Shown: positions 1 to 9,272 of the stretch, one piece after another
How positions within the stretch are numbered: position 1 is the first letter of the stretch
Layout: each line of letters begins with the position of its first letter
Assembly (NCBI RefSeq): GCF_000754805.1
Contig: NZ_KN150731.1
Location: forward strand, 2,147,559 to 2,211,558
DNA from: Yersinia frederiksenii ATCC 33641
GTDB taxonomy: Bacteria; Pseudomonadota; Gammaproteobacteria; Enterobacterales; Enterobacteriaceae
Length of the DNA: 64,000 nucleotides
Reading direction: 5' to 3'
Notes under the pieces: generated by a model
The model's input: only the letters and a program-made list of their open reading frames with translations
What the model was told of the DNA's origin: nothing
Databases searched by the model: none
Made by a program: the position numbers and the translations under genes

Positions 1-1526
1 TGAATGGATTGGCGGTGGCGCAAAAACACGGTTATAGCCATGGCCTGCAAGTCGATGCTGATGGTCAGCATCAGTTATCGGATCTGCCAAAAATGTTGGC
101 AGAGGCTGAGAAACATCCTCATTGTCTGATTTCAGGGCGGCCGATTTACGACAAGTCAGTGCCGAAGGCGAGGCTTTATGGCCGCTATATCACGCATTTC
201 TGGGTATGGGTCGAAACCTTGTCCTTATCGCTAAAAGACAGTATGTGTGGCTTTCGTGTTTATCCAATTGCTGAAACACTGGCTTTAGCTGCGCGTCACC
301 CATTGGGTGTACGGATGGATTTTGATACCGAGGTGATGGTGAGATTGTATTGGCAAGGGACGGAGAGCCGGTTCTTGCCAACCAGAGTGACTTATCCGGA
401 AGGGGGGATTTCTCATTTTGATGCTTTGCGCGACAATCTGCGCATCTCATGGATGCACACCCGTTTATTTTTCGGCATGCTGCCACGTATTCCTGCACTA
501 CTAAAACGTTATCTGCAAAAGCCTGAGCACCATTGGTCCCAGACTCAAGAGCGCAAAGGTTTGTGGGGAATGCGTTTGATGCTGCGTAGTTACCAGATGT
601 TGGGGCGCACAGCTTTCAATCTGATGTTATACCCGGTGATTGGCTATTTTTGGCTTACCGGTCATCGCCAGCGGCGGGCCTCAATCGACTATTTACAGCG
701 GCTCACCGCTTTCGCCCAACAGCGAAATCACCCCTTGCCCAGACCCTTGAATAGTTTCCGCCATTTCATGCGTTTTGGTGAATCGATGCTCGATAAACTG
801 GCCAGTTGGCAAGGGGAGTTAGTGGTGGGCAGAGATGTCGTCTTGGTGGGGCGTGAGCGCTGTGAAGCACAAATTGCCAGCCGCCAAGGGGCACTCATTC
901 TAGCATCGCATTTAGGGGACATTGAATCTTGCCGAGCCTTGGCCGAGTTATCTGTGGGCGTGAAAGTTAATGCATTAGTCTTCACGCATCATGCGGCTCG
1001 TTTTAATCAGGTAATGAAGGAGATTAACCCGCACGCACTGATTAACCTGATTCAGGTGACAGCTATTGGGCCTGATACCGCCATTTTATTGCGCCAAAAG
1101 CTGGACGAAGGTGAGTGGATCGCAATTGTTGGTGATCGAACCTCGGTCAGTCCTTATCAACGAGATAATCGACCCAGGGTTATCTGTAGCTCATTTTTAG
1201 GCCACCCTGCGCCTTTCCCTGTTGGGCCATTCGCCTTGGCTGCAGCATTGCGTTGTCCGGTGTTTTTGATGTTTGGGTTAAAACTCACAGGGCATGAAAA
1301 ACAAACGGTCCCCTCTGCTGCTTGCGCCCGGTTGCATGTCTATTTTGAGCCTTTTGCCGATCCGCTGATATTACCGCGAGCAAATCGTCAGCTCGCTTTA
1401 CAGCAAGCGGTGGATCGCTATGCCGCGCGTCTGGAGCATTACAGTTTATTAGCGCCGCTCGATTGGTTTAATTTTTATGATTTTTGGCATTTAAACGATG
1501 AAAAGCCAAACCAAGGAAATCCGTGA
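1..1526 (+). CDS. apeJ: ApeJ-like glycosyltransferase/acyltransferase fusion (5' truncated)
   Basis: The reading frame is already open at base 3, so the gene begins upstream of the window. The visible part has two domains. The first is the end of a family 2 glycosyltransferase, with the metal-binding DADGQH motif at about residues 20-25 and the conserved DSMCGFRVYP stretch. The second, from about residue 240, is a lysophospholipid acyltransferase-like domain in which SHLGDIE carries the HX4E catalytic pattern of LpxL-type enzymes. In aryl-polyene clusters this fused protein is thought to help attach or modify the lipid anchor at the inner membrane. It ends 1 base before the start of the thioesterase gene, in one operon with the eight genes downstream. 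The symbol rests on gene order and domain content. Confidence 0.8.
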   Translation, partial: NGLAVAQKHGYSHGLQVDADGQHQLSDLPKMLAEAEKHPHCLISGRPIYDKSVPKARLYGRYITHFWVWVETLSLSLKDSMCGFRVYPIAETLALAARHPLGVRMDFDTEVMVRLYWQGTESRFLPTRVTYPEGGISHFDALRDNLRISWMHTRLFFGMLPRIPALLKRYLQKPEHHWSQTQERKGLWGMRLMLRSYQMLGRTAFNLMLYPVIGYFWLTGHRQRRASIDYLQRLTAFAQQRNHPLPRPLNSFRHFMRFGESMLDKLASWQGELVVGRDVVLVGRERCEAQIASRQGALILASHLGDIESCRALAELSVGVKVNALVFTHHAARFNQVMKEINPHALINLIQVTAIGPDTAILLRQKLDEGEWIAIVGDRTSVSPYQRDNRPRVICSSFLGHPAPFPVGPFALAAALRCPVFLMFGLKLTGHEKQTVPSAACARLHVYFEPFADPLILPRANRQLALQQAVDRYAARLEHYSLLAPLDWFNFYDFWHLNDEKPNQGNP

Positions 1527-1527
1527 C

Positions 1528-1956
1528 ATGAATTTACCCGATGACCCACGTTTTACTACCCGGATAGTCCACAACATCCCTTTCCATGATATCGACCCTA
1601 TGGGGGTGGTGTGGCACGGCAATTATTTCCGTTATTTCGAAATTGCCCGTGAGGCATTACTGAACCAAATTGATTATGGCTACCGTGCAATGCAAGCTTC
1701 AGGCTATGTTTGGCCAATCGTTGATACAAGAGTGAAATATATTGCACCGCTTGAATTTGAGCAGCGCATTCATATTTGCGCTTCTATTGAAGAATATGAG
1801 AATCGCCTACGGATCGGTTACCAGATTTATGATGCCAATAGCGGCAAGCGTATGACGACGGGATATACCATTCAGGTCGCTGTTAAGGCATCGACAAAAG
1901 AGATGAGTTTTGTTTCACCGCCAGTGCTGCTAGAAAGAATGGGTATCACTTTATGA
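1528..1956 (+). CDS. apeK: 4HBT-fold acyl-CoA/ACP thioesterase (ApeK-like)
   Basis: This is a 142-residue hotdog-fold thioesterase of the YbgC/4-hydroxybenzoyl-CoA type. The diagnostic motif is HDIDPMGVVWHGNYFRYFE near the N terminus, which contains the active-site Asp and the substrate-loop His. An in-frame ATG 30 bases upstream (1498) has no ribosome binding site; ATG 1528 follows AAGGAA and sits just after the preceding stop, so it is preferred. In the aryl-polyene pathway it would release or proofread acyl chains. It overlaps the next gene by 4 bases (ATGA), implying translational coupling. Confidence 0.82.
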   Translation: MNLPDDPRFTTRIVHNIPFHDIDPMGVVWHGNYFRYFEIAREALLNQIDYGYRAMQASGYVWPIVDTRVKYIAPLEFEQRIHICASIEEYENRLRIGYQIYDANSGKRMTTGYTIQVAVKASTKEMSFVSPPVLLERMGITL

Positions 1957-2558
1957 AACCTATCCTGACAGCCATATTATTTTGCCTATGTATCAGTGCC
2001 CATGCGGTGACATTGTCATCATTACAACAACGATTCAGTGAACAACCGGTATTGCGCGCGGAGTTTGAGCAGCAGCGCAGCATCAGTGGCATGGATAAGC
2101 CCTTAAAATCAAGTGGTAATTTACTGATTTCGCGTGAGAAAGGTTTGTGGTGGTCTCAACAGAAACCCTTCGCTTTGACACTTTTGTTAGATGATAAACG
2201 TATGGTGCAAACCATGGCGGGCCAACCTTCACAGGTTATTACTGCCGACAGCAACCCACAAATGTTCCAGTTTAATCATTTATTAACGGCGCTCTTTCAT
2301 GCTGACACCTCAGTTTTGGAGCAGAATTTCACCTTAACATTTACCGATAGTGGTCAAGAACGCTGGGTATTAATGTTAACGCCGAAAACAACGCCACTCG
2401 ATAAATTGTTTAAAACCATCACGTTGCATGGGCAATATTTCCTGGAAACCATTGATATAGAAGATATGCAGGGAGATGGAACTCACATCCGTTTCTTCAA
2501 TCAACTCACTGAACCTAAGACACTGAGCCATGCCGAACAGCAGCTTTTTGCGTACTGA
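1953..2558 (+). CDS. apeL: LolA-like periplasmic outer-membrane carrier (ApeL-like)
   Basis: A 201-residue exported protein. The first 18-19 residues form a signal peptide ending in AHA, and the rest matches the LolA/LolB beta-barrel-like lipid carrier pattern (QRFSEQPVLRAEFEQQR, then KGLWW). The normal LolA carries lipoproteins across the periplasm; the version in an aryl-polyene cluster is inferred to carry the lipid-linked polyene. Its start overlaps the thioesterase stop, and its end overlaps the start of the MMPL gene by 29 bases. Confidence 0.78.
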   Translation: MKPILTAILFCLCISAHAVTLSSLQQRFSEQPVLRAEFEQQRSISGMDKPLKSSGNLLISREKGLWWSQQKPFALTLLLDDKRMVQTMAGQPSQVITADSNPQMFQFNHLLTALFHADTSVLEQNFTLTFTDSGQERWVLMLTPKTTPLDKLFKTITLHGQYFLETIDIEDMQGDGTHIRFFNQLTEPKTLSHAEQQLFAY

Positions 2559-4863
2559 TTGCCATCGAAAACTGGCCATCGGTTGGTTATTTATCTGCTT
2601 GCTGTTGCTAGCAACATTACTCTGGCTGATTCCCCGCAGTCAGGTTAATAGCAGTGTCTTGGCGTTGCTGCCCAAACAGGAGTTGGCAGGTGTTCCTGCC
2701 GAATTAACCGAAGGGTTTAGCCAACGCCTTGATCGCCAGTTAGTGTGGCTGGTAAGCCCAGATAAAGAGACATTGGCTCCGGTAAACTGGTGGCTACAGC
2801 AATTGCAGAAAATGCCAGAGCTGCATCAAGTCAGTGGTGAAATGACTGCACAACGCCAACAAGAGTGGGGGACTTTTTTCTTTCAGCACCGCAATGTGCT
2901 GCTTGATGATGCCACACGTCAGCGATTAAGCCAGGGGGGAGATGCGCAGGCACAGTGGATCCTCGGGCAAGCATACTCAGCATTTGCCGGGGTCAGTGGT
3001 AAAGAGTTGAAGTATGACCCACTGCTACTGGTGCGCGGTTCACAGCTAGCACAGCAACAAAATAGTGGCACACTCAGTCTTAATAAAGGATGGCTGGTGG
3101 CGAAAGATAGTCACGGGCGTCAATGGTATTTGATCCACGGAGAGTTACGAGCTTCCTCTTATGATATGACCAGTGCGCGTAGCACCGTTGAATCATTGGC
3201 GGAATTAAAACAGCAACTTCAACAGCGTTGGCCCGGCACTGAAGTGTTGGAGCGCGGGACGATTTTTTACAGTAATTATGCCAGTCAGCAGGCAGAAAGT
3301 GATATTTCGACCATTGGTTTGATCTCGATAGTCGGTGTTTTCCTGCTGGTGTTGATGATGTTTAAATCACTATTACCACTGGGTTTATGTCTTCTATCCA
3401 TCACTATCGGAGCATTAGCCGGGGCGGTCGCAACGTTACTTGTCTTTGGTGAAGTTCACGTGATGACATTGGTATTAAGCGCCAGCATCATTGGGATTTC
3501 AGCCGATTATACCCTTTATTACCTGACCGACCGGATGGCGCATGGCCGTCAGATAACCCCATTAGAAAGCTTGATAAAACTCTTCCCCGCGCTGTCCATG
3601 GCACTGCTGACCACCGTCATTGCCTACTTAATTTTACTTATTGCTCCTTTCCCTGGTTTACAGCAATTGGCGATTTTTGCGGCCGCAGGTTTAACCGCTG
3701 CCTGTATTACCGTGATGTGTTGGTACCCCATATTGGCTAAGGGATTACCGGTTCGCCCGATCCCTCGTTTAACACTGATTTATTTATGGCTAACTCATTG
3801 GCAAAACAATCGTTTGCTGCGATTAGGTCTCCCGGCTGTGATGGTTGTTCTGATTATCAGTGGCGTCACCACATTACAGGTCAATGATGATATTAGTGAA
3901 TTACAGGCGATGCCTGCTGAATTCCAGCAACAAGAACAGCGCATTGCGGCACTGACCGGACAGCACAGTGACCAGAAATGGTTCGTGGTTTATGGTGATA
4001 ATGCCGAACAGGCATTACAGCGACTAGAGCAATTCTCGCCACATCTGTTACAGGCTAAAAAGTCAGGATGGATTGAGGGCTATCGTGCGTTGCCATTGCC
4101 GTCACTATTACGACAGCAGCAAAACCTTGCGTTACTTGCGCAAACTGCACCGGTTATTATTCAAAAACTACAGCAAGCGGGTATGAGTGTTGCCATGCCA
4201 GATATACCTGCCAAGGGCAGCGCTAATATAGGGGTGACCCCGTCACTGTGGCTTGATTCGGTGGTGAGTGAGGGGTGGCGGCTACTCTGGCTGACACTAC
4301 CTGATGGGCGAACCGCTATGTTGGTGCCTGTTAGTGGTGTCCGTAATCCAACTGCTTTACAGCAGTTAGCTAGTTCGACACCCGGAGTCACTTGGGTTGA
4401 CCGGAAAACAGAATTCAATGAGTTATTCTCCCTTTACCGCACTTACTTATCATGGCTGCTACTGGTTTCTGTTCTTGTTATAGCCGTAGTTTATTGTTGG
4501 CGTTTGGGTGTTCGTCGCGGTTTATCTTGTGTTACTCCCACAATCCTTTCACTCGGAATGGGGCTGGCGGTGCTTTCTTTTAGCGGCCATTCATTGAATC
4601 TGTTCTCGTTACTGGCATTGATATTGGTGCTGGGTATTGGCATCAATTATACCTTGTTCTTTACCAACCCCCGCGGGACACCAAGCACCTCAATGTTTGC
4701 CATTTTTATGGCGGTGTTTACCACGCAACTGACTTTCGGCATGTTGGTATTTAGCCACACTCAAGCTATCAGTAGCTTTGGCATTGTGCTGAGCAGTGGC
4801 GTATTTACTGCCTTTCTATTAGCGCCCCTCGCGCTGCCCAAACCCAAAGGAGAGCGTACGTGA
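2530..4863 (+). CDS. apeM: MMPL/RND-family exporter (ApeM-like)
   Basis: A 777-residue inner-membrane protein of the MMPL branch of the RND superfamily. It has one N-terminal membrane helix, a large periplasmic loop (about residues 40-240), a block of five or six helices (about 245-400), a second periplasmic loop (about 430-630) and a final helix block (about 640-770). This duplicated 1+5 helix layout is typical of RND permeases. In aryl-polyene operons it is the likely exporter of the finished lipid-polyene from the inner membrane, passing it to the LolA-like carrier encoded just upstream. It overlaps its neighbours on both sides. Confidence 0.82.
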   Translation: MPNSSFLRTDCHRKLAIGWLFICLLLLATLLWLIPRSQVNSSVLALLPKQELAGVPAELTEGFSQRLDRQLVWLVSPDKETLAPVNWWLQQLQKMPELHQVSGEMTAQRQQEWGTFFFQHRNVLLDDATRQRLSQGGDAQAQWILGQAYSAFAGVSGKELKYDPLLLVRGSQLAQQQNSGTLSLNKGWLVAKDSHGRQWYLIHGELRASSYDMTSARSTVESLAELKQQLQQRWPGTEVLERGTIFYSNYASQQAESDISTIGLISIVGVFLLVLMMFKSLLPLGLCLLSITIGALAGAVATLLVFGEVHVMTLVLSASIIGISADYTLYYLTDRMAHGRQITPLESLIKLFPALSMALLTTVIAYLILLIAPFPGLQQLAIFAAAGLTAACITVMCWYPILAKGLPVRPIPRLTLIYLWLTHWQNNRLLRLGLPAVMVVLIISGVTTLQVNDDISELQAMPAEFQQQEQRIAALTGQHSDQKWFVVYGDNAEQALQRLEQFSPHLLQAKKSGWIEGYRALPLPSLLRQQQNLALLAQTAPVIIQKLQQAGMSVAMPDIPAKGSANIGVTPSLWLDSVVSEGWRLLWLTLPDGRTAMLVPVSGVRNPTALQQLASSTPGVTWVDRKTEFNELFSLYRTYLSWLLLVSVLVIAVVYCWRLGVRRGLSCVTPTILSLGMGLAVLSFSGHSLNLFSLLALILVLGIGINYTLFFTNPRGTPSTSMFAIFMAVFTTQLTFGMLVFSHTQAISSFGIVLSSGVFTAFLLAPLALPKPKGERT

Positions 4864-5432
4864 GTTATAAACGCAGTGGGGTGTTGTTGGTTTTCATCTT
4901 CTTGATGCTGGGATGCGCCAGTTCGTCGGATCAAACCCAACCTAAAGCTTGGCTTAAACCCGGAGTGAGAGTGGATTTACCGCGACCTACGCTGGCGGAA
5001 CCTATCAATCAACAGCAGCTATTGACCGCGACAGCACAGGGAAAACAGCAGTCATTATTAGTGCTACTCAATGCTGATGGGCAGCGCTTGACCTTGGTGG
5101 GATTATCCCCGCTGGGGATCCGTTTGTTTAAGGTTTCCTATGATCCACAAGGTATTCACTTAGAACAGACCATGAAAATTGTTGGTTTACCTCCAGCAAA
5201 TCAGGTTCTTGCCGATATTATGTTGAGTTATTGGCCTATTGCGTCATGGCATACACTATTACCTGTCAATTGGCGGCTGGTGGATGAGGGCGATAAGCGC
5301 AGGCTCTATGATGATAAAGGCAAAATAGTGACCGAGGTGAGCTACCAAATATCGAATAATAGCCGCCAGCCGATAGCAATTGAGCAATTTATATTTCACT
5401 ACCACATTACTATCCAGAACGTAGAGGGCTAA
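4860..5432 (+). CDS. apeN: DUF3261-type lipoprotein (ApeN-like)
   Basis: A 190-residue lipoprotein. The N terminus is a lipoprotein signal peptide with lipobox LMLGC, which places the lipidated cysteine at residue 19. The start is GTG at 4860, overlapping the stop of the exporter gene. Proteins of this family (DUF3261) occur almost only in aryl-polyene clusters and are thought to act at the outer membrane, possibly as a LolB-like acceptor. Their biochemical role has not been established as far as I know. Confidence 0.75.
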   Translation: MSYKRSGVLLVFIFLMLGCASSSDQTQPKAWLKPGVRVDLPRPTLAEPINQQQLLTATAQGKQQSLLVLLNADGQRLTLVGLSPLGIRLFKVSYDPQGIHLEQTMKIVGLPPANQVLADIMLSYWPIASWHTLLPVNWRLVDEGDKRRLYDDKGKIVTEVSYQISNNSRQPIAIEQFIFHYHITIQNVEG

Positions 5433-5437
5433 GAGCT

Positions 5438-6640
5438 ATGGTCTATTTCTCGGCAGTCGGGATGGTCAATGCGCTCGGCAATTCAGTGTCGGAGGTGAGT
5501 GAGAGTCTCAGGGCAGGGCAATCCCTGGGAATGGCTCCACAGCAAGGTTGGCTATTGGACGACTCACCTGTTTGGTTGGGGGCGGTTAATGCTGAGTTAC
5601 CGCCAGTGCCTGAGTCGCTTTTACAGCACAACAGCCGCAACAATCGCCTGTTGCTGGCAGCATTGCAACAGATTCAGTCTGAAGTTGCTGCCTGTGTCAT
5701 TCGCTATGGCGCATCAAGGGTGGCGGTAATTATGGGGACCAGCACCTCGGGTATTTTTGAAGGTGAGCGGGCGGTCAGAGAGTATCAACCCGCGACCGAT
5801 GAAGAGAACGTAGGGGGCTTTCCGGCGGGATATGATTATCAACAGCAAGAATTAGGTGATCCCAGCATCTTCCTTGCTCGTTATTTAGGTTTGACCGGGC
5901 CGAGTTATACCTTGTCTACCGCGTGTTCTTCCAGTGTGCGGGCGATTATCAGTGGTCAGCGCCTGATAGAATCAGGCATGGTCGATGCGGCAATCGTCGG
6001 TGGTGCAGACAGTTTATGCCGGATGCCAATCAATGGTTTTCACAGCCTTGAGTCATTGTCGGCTGAGCGTTGCACCCCTTTCGCTGCTGAGCGTAAAGGA
6101 ATCAATGTGGGTGAGGCGGCGGCGTTAATCCTGTTGTCACGCGAGCCTGCACCTGTGGCACTGCTTGGCGTGGGTGAATCTTCCGATGCCTGGCATATGT
6201 CGGCTCCCCATCCCGAAGGGCGTGGGGCAGAACATGCCATCAGAATGGCGTTAAGTCAGGCGGAGTTGCAGCCCGCAGGCGTGGGCTACATTAACCTGCA
6301 TGGCACGGCGACACGTTTAAATGATCAGATAGAAGCTCAGGTTGTGAATCGGATTTTTGGTCATCAAACCCCATGTAGTTCAACTAAACATCTTACCGGA
6401 CACACTTTGGGGGCCGCAGGTGCGACAGAGGCGGCATTAAGCTGGTTGATGTTGAGCCATGATTTACCTTTGCCGGTGCAAGACTTCACTCTCCGAGCCA
6501 GGGACCAGACGTTGGCCGAGATTAATTTGGTCACCGGCCCGGAAAAACTCAAAAAACCGGTTATTTTGTCTAACTCATTCGCTTTTGGTGGCAATAACGC
6601 TTGTCTGATTTTGGGAGCCCCTAATGGCGAATTTTGCTGA
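5438..6640 (+). CDS. apeO: Beta-ketoacyl-ACP synthase (ApeO-like)
   Basis: A 400-residue thiolase-fold ketosynthase that elongates the polyene on acyl carrier protein. The full catalytic triad is visible: Cys163 in TACSSS, His288 in LHGTAT and His322 in GHTLGAAG, so it should be an active condensing enzyme and not only a chain-length factor. The last stretch has the SNSFAFGGNN signature. It starts 5 bases after the lipoprotein gene and overlaps the dehydratase gene by 17 bases. In characterised clusters the ApeO synthase works as a complex with a chain-length factor (ApeC), whose gene would lie left of this window. Confidence 0.85.
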   Translation: MVYFSAVGMVNALGNSVSEVSESLRAGQSLGMAPQQGWLLDDSPVWLGAVNAELPPVPESLLQHNSRNNRLLLAALQQIQSEVAACVIRYGASRVAVIMGTSTSGIFEGERAVREYQPATDEENVGGFPAGYDYQQQELGDPSIFLARYLGLTGPSYTLSTACSSSVRAIISGQRLIESGMVDAAIVGGADSLCRMPINGFHSLESLSAERCTPFAAERKGINVGEAAALILLSREPAPVALLGVGESSDAWHMSAPHPEGRGAEHAIRMALSQAELQPAGVGYINLHGTATRLNDQIEAQVVNRIFGHQTPCSSTKHLTGHTLGAAGATEAALSWLMLSHDLPLPVQDFTLRARDQTLAEINLVTGPEKLKKPVILSNSFAFGGNNACLILGAPNGEFC

Positions 6641-7088
6641 AAATTATCTTCCTCATCAATCGCCTATGGTGATGTTAGATGAGCTCTGTTCGGTAGGGAA
6701 AGAGGATGCCGAATGCCGAGTGACCTTGAGTGAAGATGGTGTTCTTGCGCCTTTCCTCGATGCTGATGGCTGCCTGCCGAACTGGTTTGCCATCGAACTC
6801 ATGGCGCAAACCATTGGGGTATGGCGGGGTTGGCATGGTTTGGAACAAGCGATGCCACCCTCGATTGGCATGTTGCTTGGCGGACGGGCTATTAGCTGTG
6901 AATTACCCGTATTCCCGGCAGGTAGCGAGCTTCGGGTCTACGTTCATTTAATCTTACAAGATGAAAAAATGGGCAGTTTTGAGTGCAGCATCAGCATTGC
7001 TGGAAAGCCAGTTGCACGCGGCCGATTAAATACATATCAACCAGATAGCGAAGAAATAAAGAAACTTACATTGGGGAAGGGTGCATGA
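6624..7088 (+). CDS. apeP: 3-hydroxyacyl-ACP dehydratase (ApeP-like)
   Basis: A 154-residue FabA/FabZ-like hotdog dehydratase, recognisable by YLPHQSPMVMLDEL at residues 8-21. It would remove water from the 3-hydroxyacyl intermediate to create each double bond of the polyene. Length and motif fit the ApeP family better than fatty-acid FabZ. The gene overlaps both neighbours (17 bases upstream and 4 bases downstream), so its expression is coupled to theirs. Confidence 0.82.
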   Translation: MANFAENYLPHQSPMVMLDELCSVGKEDAECRVTLSEDGVLAPFLDADGCLPNWFAIELMAQTIGVWRGWHGLEQAMPPSIGMLLGGRAISCELPVFPAGSELRVYVHLILQDEKMGSFECSISIAGKPVARGRLNTYQPDSEEIKKLTLGKGA

Positions 7089-7816
7089 AGCGTTCTATTT
7101 TAGTCACCGGGGCCAGCAAAGGAATAGGGCGGGCCATTGCACTGCGTCTGGCTGCGGATGGTTTTTTGATCGTTGTACATTATCACCGTGATGCCGTCGG
7201 CGCTGAGGCAACTCTGGCCCAACTCACGGAAGCGGGTGGTGAAGGGCGCTTAATCAGTTTTGATATCAGTGCCAGACAGCAGTGCAAAGAGGTGCTGGAG
7301 CACGATATTGCCACTTATGGCGGCTACTATGGCGTGGTAAATAATGCCGGTATTACTCGCGACGGTGCATTTCCCGCACTGACAGAAGCAGATTGGGACG
7401 GTGTTATTCATACCAATCTGGATAGCTTCTATAACGTATTGCACCCCTGCGTAATGCCGATGATCGGCCTGCGTAACGGAGGGCGCATTATTGCACTATC
7501 CTCGGTTTCTGGTGTGGTCGGAAATCGCGGTCAAGTCAATTACAGCGCAGCTAAGGCCGGAGTAATTGGCGCATGCAAGGCTCTGGCTCTTGAGCTAGCA
7601 AAACGAAAAATTACCGTAAATTGTATCGCGCCGGGTTTGATTGATACCGGCATGATTAATATGGAACCTATAGCGCTGGAAGAAGCGATGCGGATGATCC
7701 CACTCAAACGGATGGGGCAAGCCGAAGAGGTGGCTGGGTTAGCCAGTTATCTGATGTCAGACATTGCGGGTTATGTGACTCGCCAGGTGATTTCAATCAA
7801 TGGAGGAATGATATGA
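7085..7816 (+). CDS. apeQ: 3-ketoacyl-ACP reductase, FabG family (ApeQ-like)
   Basis: A 243-residue short-chain dehydrogenase. The Rossmann motif GASKGIG lies at residues 9-15, NNAG near residue 86, the catalytic Tyr153 and Lys157 in YSAAK, and the catalytic Ser in LSSVSG about 12 residues earlier. It reduces the ketoacyl intermediate of each elongation round with NADPH. The start overlaps the dehydratase stop (ATGA) and the end overlaps the final synthase start (ATGA). Confidence 0.87.
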   Translation: MKRSILVTGASKGIGRAIALRLAADGFLIVVHYHRDAVGAEATLAQLTEAGGEGRLISFDISARQQCKEVLEHDIATYGGYYGVVNNAGITRDGAFPALTEADWDGVIHTNLDSFYNVLHPCVMPMIGLRNGGRIIALSSVSGVVGNRGQVNYSAAKAGVIGACKALALELAKRKITVNCIAPGLIDTGMINMEPIALEEAMRMIPLKRMGQAEEVAGLASYLMSDIAGYVTRQVISINGGMI

Positions 7817-9060
7817 GCAGCAGGATGGTTGCCACCAATAGAGTTGTGATTACCGGAATGAGTGGCGTCACTGCCTTTGGCGATAACTGGGCTGATATTT
7901 CGGCGCGTATCTATGCCGGTCAAAATGCCGTGCAATATATGCCGCAGTGGGAAGAATACCAGGGACTGAATACACACTTAGGTGCGCCGATTAACGATTT
8001 TGTGGTACCGGCACATTATACCCGTAAACGTATTCGATCGATGGGACGAGTTTCATTGTTGGCTACCCGAGCAACTGAGCTGGCGTTAGAGCAAGCTGGG
8101 TTAATTGGTGAGGAAGTGCTAACTAACGGCGACACTGGCATTGCCTATGGCTCTTCTACCGGCAGCACTAAACCGGTGAGTGAATTTGCCACGATGCTGA
8201 CCGAAAAACACACCAACAATATTACCGGCACCACCTATGTACAAATGATGCCCCATACGGCGGCAGTCAATACCGGGCTATTTTTTGGTTTGCGCGGGCG
8301 GGTTATCCCAACCTCAAGTGCCTGTACTTCGGGCAGTCAGGCCATCGGTTATGCCTATGAAGCCATTCGTCATGGTTATCAAACCGTGATGGTCGCTGGT
8401 GGTGCGGAAGAGTTGTGCCCTTCAGAGGCGGCAGTGTTCGATACATTATTTGCGACTAGCCAACTGAATGATTCACCCAAATTATCCCCAAGGCCCTTTG
8501 ATCGTCAGCGCGACGGTTTAGTTATTGGTGAGGGGGCCGGGACGCTGATTCTGGAAGAGTTGGAACATGCTAAAGCACGTGGAGCCACTATATATGGCGA
8601 AATCATCGGTTTTTACACTAATTGCGATGCCAGCCATATTACTCAGCCACAAAAAGAAACAATGCAAATCTGTATTGAAAAGGCGCTATTGAGTTCTGGC
8701 CTGAGTGCGGCTGACATCGGTTATATCAGTGCTCATGGTACGGCGACCGAACGTGGCGATATTGCAGAAAGTCAGGCTACGGCGGCCATTTTTGGTCATC
8801 GAACGCCCATTTCCTCTCTAAAAAGCTATTTTGGCCATACGCTAGGAGCCTGTGGTGCACTTGAAGCCTGGATGAGTTTGGAAATGATGAGAGCTGGGCG
8901 CTTTGCCCCAACTATCAACCTAACTGAACCGGATCCTGCCTGTGGTGAGCTGGATTATCTGATGGGGGAAGGGCGCTATATTGATACTGAATTCTTCCAG
9001 ACAAATAATTTCGCCTTTGGTGGCATTAATACTTCACTGGTGATCCGTCGCTGGCCGTAA
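7813..9060 (+). CDS. apeR: Beta-ketoacyl-ACP synthase II-like (ApeR-like)
   Basis: A 415-residue FabF-like ketosynthase. The triad is complete: Cys171 in SSACTSGS, His308 in SAHGTATE and His342 in YFGHTLGACG. It is the last gene of the aryl-polyene operon. Studies of type II polyene synthases suggest this second ketosynthase makes the first condensation(s) while ApeO:ApeC elongate. ATGA overlap with the reductase gene sets the start. About 210 bases without a convincing gene follow before dkgB; no strong terminator was seen there. Confidence 0.85.
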   Translation: MSSRMVATNRVVITGMSGVTAFGDNWADISARIYAGQNAVQYMPQWEEYQGLNTHLGAPINDFVVPAHYTRKRIRSMGRVSLLATRATELALEQAGLIGEEVLTNGDTGIAYGSSTGSTKPVSEFATMLTEKHTNNITGTTYVQMMPHTAAVNTGLFFGLRGRVIPTSSACTSGSQAIGYAYEAIRHGYQTVMVAGGAEELCPSEAAVFDTLFATSQLNDSPKLSPRPFDRQRDGLVIGEGAGTLILEELEHAKARGATIYGEIIGFYTNCDASHITQPQKETMQICIEKALLSSGLSAADIGYISAHGTATERGDIAESQATAAIFGHRTPISSLKSYFGHTLGACGALEAWMSLEMMRAGRFAPTINLTEPDPACGELDYLMGEGRYIDTEFFQTNNFAFGGINTSLVIRRWP

Positions 9061-9272
9061 TCGCCATTAATTTCCTCATTGTTGATTTTTTATCAAAAGT
9101 ATTGTGTTGAATGATGTGTTTTTAGGCAATAAAACTCTTGGCATAATCACTTCAGATTTTGACTGGGGAGCTCCGGCAAAAGGGCTCTCGGTCAATAGCC
9201 CGTTTTTAAACACACATCATTTATTGTCTAATCACGATAAAAAATATTATCTGTTCAAAATGAGGAATTATG

